In this document: positions 26,399 through 35,620 of the stretch, one piece after another
How the letters are laid out: every line of letters begins with the position of its first letter
Numbering within the stretch: the first letter of the stretch is position 1
Source of the DNA: Gammaproteobacteria bacterium
GTDB lineage: Bacteria > Pseudomonadota > Gammaproteobacteria > Pseudomonadales > Azotimanducaceae
Direction: 5' to 3'
Length of the DNA stretch: 47,099 bases
NCBI GenBank assembly: GCA_002725995.1
Contig: PBRQ01000056.1
Span: forward strand, 1-47,099
Program-made: the position numbers and the translations under genes
The notes under the pieces: generated by a model
What the model saw: only the letters and a program-made list of their open reading frames with translations
What the model was told of the DNA's origin: nothing
Databases searched by the model: none

Positions 26399-28174
26399 AT
26401 GACCCAAATGACGACGGAAGAGGCTTTTGTAAAAGTTCTGCAAATGCACGGCATCGAACATGGATTCGGTATTATCGGGTCTGCGTTCATGCCAATTTCA
26501 GATTTATTTCCACAGGCAGGTATAAAGTTCTGGGATGTTGCGCACGAATGCAATGGTGGCTTGATCTGCGATGGTTATACGCGTTCCACCGGCAAGATTG
26601 CAATGGTGGTTGCACAAAATGGCCCTGGTATCACCAACTTTATAACACCCATTAAGACTGCCTACTGGAATCATACGCCCATGCTGCTGATCACACCGCA
26701 GGCAGCCAACAAAACAATGGGGCAGGGTGGTTTTCAGGAAGTTGAACAGATGGCATTGTTTAAGGACATGGTGTGTTATCAGGAAGAGGTTCGCGACCCC
26801 TCTCGCATGGCTGAAGTTCTTAATCGCGTGATCGGAAAAGCTATCAGGGGTACGGCGCCGGCGCAGATAAATGTCCCACGTGATTTTTGGACCCAGGTTA
26901 TCGACATAGAGCTGCCGCAGATCGTTCGCTTTGAACGGCCAGCCGGGGGCGTCGATGCCATAGCGGAAGCTTCCCGGTTACTTTCCGATGCGGCATTCCC
27001 TGTTATTTTGTCGGGAGCCGGTGTCGTCATAGGTGATGCGATTGGCGAATGTCAGTCCCTGGCTGAGCGACTGGATGCACCTGTTTGCTGTGGCTATCAG
27101 CACAATGACAGTTTTCCTGGCAGTCATCCGCTGGGGTGTGGCCCACTTGGCTACAACGGATCTAAAGCCGCCATGGAGTTGATCTCCAGGGCAGACGTGG
27201 TGCTCGCCCTTGGTACGCGGCTCAATCCTTTTTCGACACTTCCAGGTTATGGTATTGATTACTGGCCGCAGGAAGCCAGCATTATTCAGGTGGATATTAA
27301 TGCCGATCGCATTGGGCTGACCAAGAAGGTGGCGGTCGGTATTTGCGGTGATGCAGGGCAGGTGGCAACACAGATTCTGGAGCAGTTGTCTGCAACCGCT
27401 GGTGACAAGGGCAGAGCAGTTCGCAAGCTGCTTATTCATGAGACTAAGTCTGGCTGGCGGCAAACCCTCGCTGGTCTCGATCATGAGGAGGATGACCCGG
27501 GAACCAGCTGGAACCTGGATGCCCGGGAACGGGATGCGGACCTTATGTCACCACGTCAGGCATGGCGTGCTATTCAGTCAGGTCTGCCTGAAAACGCGAT
27601 CACTTCCAGTGATATTGGAAACAACTGTGCCATCGGCAATGCTTATCCGACCTTTGAAGAGGGTCGCAAGTATCTGGCCCCGGGATTGTTTGGGCCTTGC
27701 GGTTATGGGTTCCCATCTATTCTGGGTGCCAAAATTGGTTGTCCGGATGTGCCTGTTGTTGGCTTCTCCGGAGATGGTGCGTTTGGAATCTCAGTGAACG
27801 AAATGACTTCCTGTGGGCGTGATGAGTGGCCTGCTATCACTATGGTTGTGTTTCGCAATTTTCAGTGGGGAGCAGAAAAACGGAACACCATCCTGTGGTA
27901 TGACAATAACTTCGTTGGTACCGAGCTGAATCGAGAAGTCAGTTACGCCAGGATAGCCCAGGGATGTGGCCTTGCGGGTGTCATAGTAAAGACACCGGCT
28001 GAGCTTACCCAGGCGCTTGAGGAAGCGTGCAGATCCCAGGATGATGGGGTTACCACTTTCATTGAAGTTGTACTGAACCAGGAACTTGGTGAACCATTCC
28101 GCCGTGATGCCATGAAGACGCCTGTTGTAGTCGCCGGTATTGATCCTGGCGATATGTGTCCACAGGGGGGATAG
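26399..28174 (+). CDS. xsc: Sulfoacetaldehyde acetyltransferase
   Basis: A ThDP enzyme that converts sulfoacetaldehyde and phosphate into acetyl phosphate and sulfite. The start MTTEEAFVKVLQMHGIEH, then FGIIGSAFMPISD, AANKTMGQGGFQEVEQM, QEEVRDPSRMAEVL and RNFQWGAEKRN are close to known Xsc proteins. The ThDP glutamate is E50 (AHECNGG) and the diphosphate/metal motif starts at GDGAFGISVNEM. The length of 591 residues is normal. AGAGGA precedes the ATG. pta lies directly downstream but on the opposite strand. No taurine transaminase, taurine dehydrogenase or sulfite exporter gene is in the window. Confidence 0.93.
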   Translation: MTQMTTEEAFVKVLQMHGIEHGFGIIGSAFMPISDLFPQAGIKFWDVAHECNGGLICDGYTRSTGKIAMVVAQNGPGITNFITPIKTAYWNHTPMLLITPQAANKTMGQGGFQEVEQMALFKDMVCYQEEVRDPSRMAEVLNRVIGKAIRGTAPAQINVPRDFWTQVIDIELPQIVRFERPAGGVDAIAEASRLLSDAAFPVILSGAGVVIGDAIGECQSLAERLDAPVCCGYQHNDSFPGSHPLGCGPLGYNGSKAAMELISRADVVLALGTRLNPFSTLPGYGIDYWPQEASIIQVDINADRIGLTKKVAVGICGDAGQVATQILEQLSATAGDKGRAVRKLLIHETKSGWRQTLAGLDHEEDDPGTSWNLDARERDADLMSPRQAWRAIQSGLPENAITSSDIGNNCAIGNAYPTFEEGRKYLAPGLFGPCGYGFPSILGAKIGCPDVPVVGFSGDGAFGISVNEMTSCGRDEWPAITMVVFRNFQWGAEKRNTILWYDNNFVGTELNREVSYARIAQGCGLAGVIVKTPAELTQALEEACRSQDDGVTTFIEVVLNQELGEPFRRDAMKTPVVVAGIDPGDMCPQGG

Positions 28175-28193
28175 CAGTTCACATCAAAGTTCT

Positions 28194-29180
28194 TTAAGTC
28201 AAAGCTAGTGAAATGATGCTGGTAGTGACGATTTCATCCACGCTTGCCCCTCGGGAGAGGTCAGCAACTGGGAGAGCGAACCCCTGCAGGATGGGACCGA
28301 AGGCCTGCGCCTTGGCTAGGTGTTTGACTAGCTTGTAGCCGATATTTGCGGAATCGAGGTCGGGAAATACCAGGACATTTGCCTCACCGGCTACCGGACT
28401 TGAAGCTTCACCCTTTTGATCGGCGATCTCTGGCACCAGGGCGCTGTCGACTTGCAATTCACCGTCAATAAGGAGGTTCGGTGCTCGCTCGTGTGCTATC
28501 TCTACTGCCTGCTTTACCTTAGCCACGCGGGCACCGCCCGCACTTCCCCTGGTAGAGAAGGAAAGTAAGGCCACCTTCGCTGGGACCCCTAACATTCGTT
28601 CGGCGTTTGTGCCTGCACTGATCGCAATATCCGCAAGTTCACTTGCGGTGGGATCTACATTTACTGCGCAGTCGGCAAAAATAAGTGGTGGTCGGTCAGT
28701 AAAACTCATGACAAAAAAACTTGATGGGACGCTGACATTTTTGGCCAGTCCAATACAGGCTCTGGCCGCCTCAATGACGCGGCGGGTTGCGTGATTGATG
28801 CCAGCAACGACCAGGTCGGCCTCCCCGGCCTTGAGCATCATCGCGCCACAGTACAGTGGTTTTTCAACGATGCGCATGGCTACGGCTGGTTTTGTTCGCG
28901 GGCGGTTTTCCCGATAGAGACCTACATAGCGGTTGCCGTTGCCTTTCGGGGACACAATATTGAAGTTATCAACATTCAGGTCGGTCTGTTCGGCCAATTG
29001 CGAGATCTCTGAGATGTCGCCTAGCAGTGTTACTGCAGCGCCAACTTCTTCGGTCAGTTGTTGAGCCGCGTGCAGAGTACGGGTGTCACTTCCTTCGGGG
29101 AAAATGATTCTTGCAGATGTTGTTTGAGCCTTCTCCGTGCAGTGCTGGATGAAGTCAGCGATTTCCACATGTTTGTCCAC
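28194..29180 (-). CDS. pta: Phosphate acetyltransferase
   Basis: A short-form Pta (328 residues, catalytic PTA_PTB domain only) that moves acetyl from acetyl phosphate to CoA. Diagnostic segments are RIIFPEGSDTRTLHAA, the GEADLVVAGINHATRRVIEAA strand-turn, LLSFSTRGSAGGARV, GELQVDSALVPEIA and ANVLVFPDLDSANIGYKL. The start is GTG at 29180 with CAGGAG six bases before it. Standing tail-to-tail with xsc, it supplies the next step, acetyl phosphate to acetyl-CoA, of sulfonate use. The separate transcription unit is unusual compared with cotranscribed xsc-pta pairs. Confidence 0.92.
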   Translation of the reverse strand: MDKHVEIADFIQHCTEKAQTTSARIIFPEGSDTRTLHAAQQLTEEVGAAVTLLGDISEISQLAEQTDLNVDNFNIVSPKGNGNRYVGLYRENRPRTKPAVAMRIVEKPLYCGAMMLKAGEADLVVAGINHATRRVIEAARACIGLAKNVSVPSSFFVMSFTDRPPLIFADCAVNVDPTASELADIAISAGTNAERMLGVPAKVALLSFSTRGSAGGARVAKVKQAVEIAHERAPNLLIDGELQVDSALVPEIADQKGEASSPVAGEANVLVFPDLDSANIGYKLVKHLAKAQAFGPILQGFALPVADLSRGASVDEIVTTSIISLALT

Positions 29181-29382
29181 TGGATGCTCCTGAACCCGGA
29201 ATCTCCGGTCAAGTTTGAGTTATTCCTATTCACCATAGCAACTAAACCCCGAAGGATCCAAAAAGGGTGGTGATCCGGTAGGTAAAAGCTGCTCTCATAA
29301 ATGTTGCTGTTATAAAAGCTGGGCCAGACCCTGTTCACTTGTTAGTATCTGCTATCTGTCGGATCAGCGGTTTGGTGAGCAA

Positions 29383-30141
29383 TTGAGGTCAATAAAATTA
29401 AAGGGTACGGATATCACAATGGAATTGCATGAACGTCAGGATCTGGTTTCAGACATGCTGCTGGGAACTGGGGAATGGGAGCCGTATGAGACCAGACTCA
29501 TTCAGGACAGGCTTAAGCCCGGCGATACCATGGTTGATGTTGGTGCAAATATCGGCTACTACTCTTTGCTGGCCAGCAGGATCTGTGGACCGGAGGGGAG
29601 GGTTGTTGCCTTTGAACCACAAAATCAGAACTATGCTCTGTTGCAGCGAAATATTGAAAGGAATCACTGCGAAAATGTACAGGCCCACCGGGTTGGCTTG
29701 TGGCTTGAGCCAAAAGCTGCACAGTTACATCTGAATAATGAGAACTGTGGCGATCATCAACTGGCACTCAATTCAGAGCGAAGTCAGGAAACCGTAACCC
29801 TACAGGCCGGAGATGACCTCCTTGCCGGCGGCATTGATTTCCTGAAGATTGATACTCAGGGGGCAGAGTTTGGCGCACTTTCGGGTATGGAGAAGACGCT
29901 ACAAAGGTCGCCCAGTCTGCGAATGATTCTGGAGTTCTGGCCCTATGGGCTGGCGAACTGTGGTCATTCAGCTGATCAACTGATTCAGTTCCTCGGTGAC
30001 TATCCCTTTGAATACAGCATTATTGACCAGGAAAACGAACGACTGGACCCAACGACCCTCCCGGGATTGCTGGATTTCACCAGAACCCAACTGACCGTTG
30101 AGAGCCAGGGGTTTATCAATCTTTTGGTGGAAGCAAAATGA
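29383..30141 (+). CDS. FkbM family SAM-dependent methyltransferase
   Basis: A 252-residue methyltransferase with motif I MVDVGANIGYYSLLAS (about residues 49-64), VVAFEPQNQNYALLQRNIERN and IDFLKIDTQGAEFGALSGM, all characteristic of FkbM O-methyltransferases. These act on polyketides, sugars or lipids. The substrate is unknown. The start is TTG at 29383, because the homologous IKLKGTDITMELHER segment starts right after it and GGTGAG precedes it. The ATG at 29419 would cut into that segment. Confidence 0.85.
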   Translation: MRSIKLKGTDITMELHERQDLVSDMLLGTGEWEPYETRLIQDRLKPGDTMVDVGANIGYYSLLASRICGPEGRVVAFEPQNQNYALLQRNIERNHCENVQAHRVGLWLEPKAAQLHLNNENCGDHQLALNSERSQETVTLQAGDDLLAGGIDFLKIDTQGAEFGALSGMEKTLQRSPSLRMILEFWPYGLANCGHSADQLIQFLGDYPFEYSIIDQENERLDPTTLPGLLDFTRTQLTVESQGFINLLVEAK

Positions 30142-30201
30142 AGATCTGGAATAGGAGGGAGGCCTTTGGTTCAGTAGCTCGTTAAGGATGCACCAACAAA
30201 G

Positions 30202-30312
30202 CCACCTCGACCGAAAATGTCAACTCGACCGGAAGTGTCATCTCGACCGAAGTGGAGAGATCTCTACTGCCACTATCAAAAAGCGAGATCCCTCGACTGC
30301 GCTCGGGATGAC
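30202..30312. repeat. REP-like palindromic repeat with a short tandem array
   Basis: Three near-identical 18-base units of CTCGACCGRAARTGTCA type run from about 30202 to 30255. The last unit doubles as the left arm (30237-30264) of an imperfect 28-base inverted repeat whose right arm is 30285-30312 (GAGATCCCTCGACTGCGCTC then GGGATGAC). Similar GTCAT...GAGATC palindromes are scattered through many bacterial genomes. The region 30142-30430 contains nothing else recognisable; small frames across it are not supported. Confidence 0.75.
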
Positions 30313-30430
30313 TCAGTAATTCGCTCGAGATGCTTTTGGCTCAATTGTTCATACCAGAGCACCCCGGCATTGACTTGCGGACCAGATTCGCCAAACAATA
30401 GACACCACGAACAAATTCAGGACGCGACTG

Positions 30431-31981
30431 ATGGATGATTTATTGACGACCCTGGCGCAGCAGCAGGGAGATAAGCTGGCTGTGGTTGACGACCGACCCG
30501 ATGGGACGCTGATCAAGTGGACCTTTTCAGACCTGGAAAGCAACGCTAACCGTCTGGGTAGAGTTATGCAGAAACTTGGTGCCGTGCCAAAAACCAAAAT
30601 TGTCTGGTGCGGTCAGAACTCAAGCTGGATTGTCGCCATGATGCATGCAGCCCGAAAAATCGGGTGTATTGCCGTTCCCCTTAACTACCGTCTGGCGCCA
30701 GAGGAAGCCGCCTATGTGGTGGACAATTCTGATGCAGAAATTGTCCTGGTGGACAGTATTTACGCCCAGATGTTTGCATCCATTCGTGGTGAACTACCGA
30801 GTGTCAGGGAGTATGTCATTTTTGATGGGCCGGCAGCCGAAGATATGCATCTGCTGGAGGATCTGATAGCCGATGAACCGGATGGTGCAATCTCAGCGGA
30901 GTTCGAGGAATCTGCAGGCACCATGATCTACACATCAGGAACGACTGGGAAGCCAAAGGGTGCAGTCAAATATGGTGATGGTGACCCGGTCGCCATGGAA
31001 AGGCTGGTTTCGCAGTTTGGTTACATCACGGGCGATGTGTATTTGACCACCGGCCCACTTTATCACTCCGGCCCCGGGGGCTTTATGGCTATCGCCCATA
31101 CCCAGGGCAATACTGTAATTCTGCAGCGAAAATGGGATGCCCTTGACTGGTTACGATTGTTTGATAAGTACAAGGCCACCTCCACCTTCTCATCACCCAT
31201 AACGATTCGCATGGTCTGTAATCTGCCTGATGAAGAATTTAAGAAATATGATGTCAGCACCATGCGAGTCATGATTGCTAACGCAGCTCCCTGGTCGTAC
31301 GCACTTAAACTCAGCTACCTGGAGAAATTTCCTCCTGAATCATTATTTGAAGTTTATGGCAGTACAGAGCTGGGCGTGAATTGTATTCTGCGTCCTGAAG
31401 ATCAAATCGCCAAGAAAGGTTCCTGTGGCAAGCCCTCGCCAGGGGTGGAAATAACGCTCTACGATGAGGAAGGTAATCAGGTTACTGAGCCGCACATACC
31501 GGGTGAGCTCTACGCACGTAGTAAGACAATGTATTCCACCTACTACAAGGCCGAGGACAAATACAAGGAAGACACGCGTGGTGACAGTCATACGGTCGGC
31601 GACATTGCCTATTTTGATGAGGAAGGTTACTACTACATTTGTGACAGAAAGAAGGACATGATTATTTCTGGCGGCATGAATGTGTATCCGGCTGAAGTAG
31701 AAGACGCCTTAGAGCACCACGACAAGATTCAGGATGTCGCGGTATTTGGGATACCCAGTGAAGAGTGGGGGGAGATGATCCATGCTGTTGTGGTGGTAAA
31801 ACCCGGGTCGGAACTTAGTGCAGAGGATATTGAGCACTTCTCCCGAGAGCATCTGGCAAGCTACAAGATTCCAAGATCCATATCTTTTACCGACGACATC
31901 CCCAGAACCGGGTCCGGAAAAATTCTCAAGCGCGACCTGCGTGCCCCTTTCTGGGCAGGGCATGAAACTCAGGTACAGTAG
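30431..31981 (+). CDS. AMP-dependent acyl-CoA synthetase (ANL superfamily)
   Basis: A 516-residue ligase that activates a carboxylic acid as acyl-AMP and then acyl-CoA. The P-loop YTSGTTGKPKGA is near residues 163-174, the adenine motif YGSTELG near 310, the hinge DRKKDMIISGGMNVYPAEVE near 403-422, and the C-terminal catalytic Lys in RTGSGKILKRDL. The substrate (fatty, aromatic or terpenoid acid) is not readable. It is convergent with a second ligase at 32072; together with the hydratase at 34854 this suggests an acyl-CoA degradation locus. Confidence 0.9.
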   Translation: MDDLLTTLAQQQGDKLAVVDDRPDGTLIKWTFSDLESNANRLGRVMQKLGAVPKTKIVWCGQNSSWIVAMMHAARKIGCIAVPLNYRLAPEEAAYVVDNSDAEIVLVDSIYAQMFASIRGELPSVREYVIFDGPAAEDMHLLEDLIADEPDGAISAEFEESAGTMIYTSGTTGKPKGAVKYGDGDPVAMERLVSQFGYITGDVYLTTGPLYHSGPGGFMAIAHTQGNTVILQRKWDALDWLRLFDKYKATSTFSSPITIRMVCNLPDEEFKKYDVSTMRVMIANAAPWSYALKLSYLEKFPPESLFEVYGSTELGVNCILRPEDQIAKKGSCGKPSPGVEITLYDEEGNQVTEPHIPGELYARSKTMYSTYYKAEDKYKEDTRGDSHTVGDIAYFDEEGYYYICDRKKDMIISGGMNVYPAEVEDALEHHDKIQDVAVFGIPSEEWGEMIHAVVVVKPGSELSAEDIEHFSREHLASYKIPRSISFTDDIPRTGSGKILKRDLRAPFWAGHETQVQ

Positions 31982-32071
31982 CGTTGATCGGGCGTTTGTG
32001 ACTTTCTCGTGCCGGTGCTTGAAAACCAGCAGCCGGGGAATGAACTGGTTCAGCTAGCTGGGGCCTAAATG

Positions 32072-33535
32072 CTAGGAGGAAATGCGTTCGGCCCTAAGTT
32101 GCGAGCGCCGGACCTTGCCGGCGTCATCTCGTAGTGGTTCTGAAGTAAATTCTATGCTCCTCGGGAGTTTGTACCGCACCAGTCGCTCCTGAAGGTGGTC
32201 CATCAGTGCCTGTTCGGCAATACCGTCAGGAGTATCGACTCCCGGAACGTCAACAATAGCATGCACGGCATTGCCGAGATCCTCGTGGGGCAGGCCTACG
32301 ACTGCCGAGCTTCTGATGCCGGGAAAAGAATCGATTGCGGCTTCGACCTCAGCCGGGTAGATGTTTGCGCCGCCGGAAAGAATCATGTCTGACTGGCGAT
32401 CCGCAAGGTAAAGGTAGCCATCTTCATCCATGTATCCCATGTCGCCAAGGCTCTCCCATCCACCTTCCAGTGACTTGGCTTCGGCGCCAATATATCGGTA
32501 GGTGCTGCCAGCACCAGTGTATGGCCGGAGAAACAGTTCACCTATCTCTCCTGCGGGCAGCTCTTGACCATCTTCACCAACAATCTTCATTTCACCAACA
32601 TCGCCTGGTTGCCCAACGGAACCACGATGCTGTAGCCACTCAACGCCATTGATAATAGTGCCGCCTGTGCCTTCCGTGCCGCCGTAAAGCTCCCAGATAA
32701 TTTCTGCGCCTAGCCAATCAATGAAGTTTTGCTTCAACCATGCGGGACAGGGTGCGGCCAGGTGCCATAGGGTTTTAAGGCTGGAGAGGTCGTATTTGGT
32801 TCGGGTGGATTCGGGTAGCTTCCATATTCGTTGCATCATGGTTGGTACCGTATAAATGATATCAATGCTGTGCTGTTCGATGAGAGAGAGCGTCTGCTCT
32901 GCATCAAAACGCGTAGTGACGCATACGTGATTACCCCTGAACAGGGCAATCATTGCCCACATAAAAGGACCATTGTGGTAGAGCGGGCCGGGTACCAGCA
33001 TCGCGCCCCGTTTTCGTATTTCAAGGTATTCGAAATCAACGTCCCATTCGGCCGGAATTGCGGAAACAATGAGTTTCGGTCTTCCCGTACTCCCACCCGA
33101 TGGCATTGCCTTGAACGATGGCGCGGTCTTTTCCTCAAGCGTTTCGTTTGACAGCGAGTTGCTGGGTTCGTATTGGCTGTGGACTGTCGCGACTGAACTA
33201 CTTGTGTCATCTACACCGACAACAAGGCTAGGTTTACCAAGATCAATGATTTGATCCCTTTCAAATTTTGGCAATTTTGCTGAAACGGGTTGTGGGGTGG
33301 CACCAAGTTTCCAGATAGCAAAACAGGACTTGAAGAACTCGATGCCATTGGGTAAAGCGACTGTCACAAAGTCACCCTCTTTTACCCCTAGCTCCGCATA
33401 GGCACGAGCCAGTCGGTTAGTGTCGAGTTCAAGCTGGTGCCAGCTTATGGATTCGTCTTCGTGTCTGATCGCGATGCGATCAGCCTGCTTCTGCTCCCAG
33501 TACGCCAGGATTCTTGATAAAGAAATTACTTCCAT
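32072..33535 (-). CDS. AMP-dependent synthetase/ligase (bile-acid-CoA-ligase-like)
   Basis: A 487-residue ANL ligase, distinct from the one at 30431. It has a P-loop PSGGSTGRPKLIVS, the adenine motif ELYGGTEGTGG, the hinge DRQSDMILSGGANIYPAEVE and a terminal catalytic Lys in DDAGKVRRSQLR. The GPLYHNGPFMWAM segment resembles cyclohexanecarboxylate- or bile-acid-type CoA ligases. The start ATG at 33535 has CCAGGG upstream. It lies 141 bases after the RDHSW protein gene on the same strand, so the two may be cotranscribed. Confidence 0.88.
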   Translation of the reverse strand: MEVISLSRILAYWEQKQADRIAIRHEDESISWHQLELDTNRLARAYAELGVKEGDFVTVALPNGIEFFKSCFAIWKLGATPQPVSAKLPKFERDQIIDLGKPSLVVGVDDTSSSVATVHSQYEPSNSLSNETLEEKTAPSFKAMPSGGSTGRPKLIVSAIPAEWDVDFEYLEIRKRGAMLVPGPLYHNGPFMWAMIALFRGNHVCVTTRFDAEQTLSLIEQHSIDIIYTVPTMMQRIWKLPESTRTKYDLSSLKTLWHLAAPCPAWLKQNFIDWLGAEIIWELYGGTEGTGGTIINGVEWLQHRGSVGQPGDVGEMKIVGEDGQELPAGEIGELFLRPYTGAGSTYRYIGAEAKSLEGGWESLGDMGYMDEDGYLYLADRQSDMILSGGANIYPAEVEAAIDSFPGIRSSAVVGLPHEDLGNAVHAIVDVPGVDTPDGIAEQALMDHLQERLVRYKLPRSIEFTSEPLRDDAGKVRRSQLRAERISS

Positions 33536-33676
33536 AATTGCAGCCCTGGTATTCTAATTCAGCATGTATGATCGTGTTGTTTCATCAGCGCATCTGTCAG
33601 GTGCTATCGCAAGAAATAAGTTTAGAGTTGGGTCTGTGTGCTGCTCCTTCCGGCACACAATTCCCAATGTAAAAGC

Positions 33677-34684
33677 CTAGTAACGCCAGCGTGGGAAAGG
33701 TGGGTGAATAGAATATTCGGCCACGCCATAGCCACGCTCACCGGTTTCCTCAACTTCGAAATCAAAGAAACCCTCATAGCAATCAAGCAGACATTCGGCA
33801 TCATTCTCACCGCGCATCAAGCCATTCACAGACTGGGCATATTTGCGGCCCGTCTTCACGTGGATGATGTCACCATCAGGTAGTGTGAATTGATAGCGGA
33901 AACTCATTGCGGAGCGTCCATCCAATTCCAGGCGGCATTCAAGACACTTGGCATCCTGAATAGGGCGACTGCCATTCTTATCGGACAGAAAACCACCCAG
34001 AGGTATCTGCTCAGGGTTAATGATTCTTCGATTCGGATTCATAATGCCAAAGGCATTGAGGTGGAAGTTGTCAGTCTGTATCGAAGGCCAGTAGTGACCC
34101 AGGGTGTTTTGCAGGGTGTTGGGTTGCTCCACTTCCCAGGGGGAAGCATGGGTAAATCTGTCGCACCAGGAATGATCACGGTGCGAATAACAGTTGATTT
34201 CCCGTCGACCCTGCCTTGGCCCGGCGCGTACTTCGAACTCACCCTGGCATAATAAGCCTTGCTCATAGTGCCCGCCGTAAACGCCGGCTGACTTGAGCGG
34301 GTTGCCATTGATGCAGTCTTCATAGTCGAATACCGGGAAACGACCGGTAAAGGTCACGTCATAACCATACTTTTCGTTATCTGCTTGGAGCCTGAGTTCC
34401 TCCTGGGGCTTGATTACCTCATAAGTCATGCGGCCACCATCAGATAACTTGTTGAATTTTCCGATGTCATGATAGGGCACCTTGTTGGCCCAGGGCATGG
34501 GAATCCCATCGATCACCAAGCAGGTACTGAAGCGCGCGTAACCCTTATTGGTCACGTGCATATGATTGATGCCGTGAATGTCGGCCTCGCGGTCAACAAA
34601 TGAGAACCAGAGATTGTCGCTCCACAATCCTTCGGTTCCTTCTGGAGCAGGGTGCAGGTATTCGTCATCATCGATGATAGTCAT
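33677..34684 (-). CDS. RDHSW-motif protein (AttH/CrtC-like, DUF7064/7065-type), paralogue B
   Basis: A 335-residue soluble protein related to the one at 25113 through the SHRDHSWCDRFTH motif (about residues 168-180) and a similar strand-rich layout (LWFSFVDREADIHGINHMHV at the start, and a VYGGHYEQG loop). It starts and ends differently and is only a distant paralogue. The function is unknown; the position beside a CoA ligase suggests a role in handling hydrophobic acids or their CoA esters. TGAGGA lies upstream of the ATG at 34684. Confidence 0.7.
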   Translation of the reverse strand: MTIIDDDEYLHPAPEGTEGLWSDNLWFSFVDREADIHGINHMHVTNKGYARFSTCLVIDGIPMPWANKVPYHDIGKFNKLSDGGRMTYEVIKPQEELRLQADNEKYGYDVTFTGRFPVFDYEDCINGNPLKSAGVYGGHYEQGLLCQGEFEVRAGPRQGRREINCYSHRDHSWCDRFTHASPWEVEQPNTLQNTLGHYWPSIQTDNFHLNAFGIMNPNRRIINPEQIPLGGFLSDKNGSRPIQDAKCLECRLELDGRSAMSFRYQFTLPDGDIIHVKTGRKYAQSVNGLMRGENDAECLLDCYEGFFDFEVEETGERGYGVAEYSIHPPFPRWRY

Positions 34685-34853
34685 TGAAAATAGTCCTCAG
34701 ACGCATGGAAAGTAGCCTGAATAGACCATCTATATGCAATCATGTCAATTGCATCGTCGAGATGGCGGAAATAGCCAGGTGTTCCTTTTTTACTGGACAA
34801 GCGAAATTCAGTTAGATGACAATGGCGTTCCAGATCGCGAAAGGGGCACCACA

Positions 34854-35594
34854 ATGGCAAGTAAACTCGTTGTTAGAGAAGACAATAATGGAATAGCTAC
34901 TTTGACCCTGAACAGGCCGGAGAGCCTCAATGCTTTGAGTCCCAATCTATTCGTTGAATTGCGGCAACACCTTGAGGACATCTCCGGGTCAGCGGAAAAA
35001 ATAGGCTGCGTGATACTCCGTGGTGAAGGGCGTTCATTTTCGGCCGGTAACGATTTGAATGCGATTCAGGCAGGTGAGGTTGCGCCATCAAAACACTTTC
35101 AGGCAGAAACCCTTGAACTTATTGAAAACCTGCCACAACCCGTGATCGCCGCCGTTCAGGGGCATTGCTATACGGGTTCACTCGAACTGGCGCTCGCCTG
35201 CGATTTGTTGATAGCCGCTGATTCAGCCAAATTTGCTGATACACATGGTAAATGGGCAATGACGCCAGTGTGGGGCATGAGCCAAAGGCTGCCCAGACGT
35301 ATTGGCCCACTCAGGGCCAAGGAGATGATGTTCACGGGCCGTGTTGTGAGCGGCGCCGAAAGCGTAAGCATGGGACTGGCCAATGATTGTGTTCCCGACG
35401 ATGAACTGGTCGAGCGTACAAACGCGCTTGCTGCAGATATCGTTAAGAACTCCTGGCATACCTTGAGGGCAGATAAAATACTCGTAAATGGTGGGATGAA
35501 TCATCACCTTGGAGATGGGCTCAGGTTCGAGATTGAAAACAGTCCCGGCCCAGGTCCGGATATGGCGGAGCGGCTGGCGGGTTTCGGTAAGTAA
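34854..35594 (+). CDS. Enoyl-CoA hydratase/isomerase family protein
   Basis: A 246-residue crotonase. The first oxyanion-hole loop is EGRSFSAGNDLNAI and the second is QGHCYTGSLELALACDLLIA, followed by SAKFADTHGKWAMTPVWGMSQRLPR. The position usually holding the second catalytic Glu appears altered in THGKWAMTPVWG, so hydratase versus isomerase or another crotonase reaction is open. The ATG at 34854, with AAGGGG upstream, replaces a longer in-frame start at 34734 that would add a non-homologous 40-residue leader. Confidence 0.85.
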   Translation: MASKLVVREDNNGIATLTLNRPESLNALSPNLFVELRQHLEDISGSAEKIGCVILRGEGRSFSAGNDLNAIQAGEVAPSKHFQAETLELIENLPQPVIAAVQGHCYTGSLELALACDLLIAADSAKFADTHGKWAMTPVWGMSQRLPRRIGPLRAKEMMFTGRVVSGAESVSMGLANDCVPDDELVERTNALAADIVKNSWHTLRADKILVNGGMNHHLGDGLRFEIENSPGPGPDMAERLAGFGK

Positions 35595-35620
35595 GCCATC
35601 ACGTTTTGCGCAAAAAAAAT

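Noticed and set aside
30202..30260. Tandem 18-base units as a CRISPR array
   Set aside because: Units are contiguous without spacers and there are no cas genes.
30217..30438. A 73-codon frame before the acyl-CoA ligase
   Set aside because: It translates the REP-like palindrome and overlaps the ligase start.
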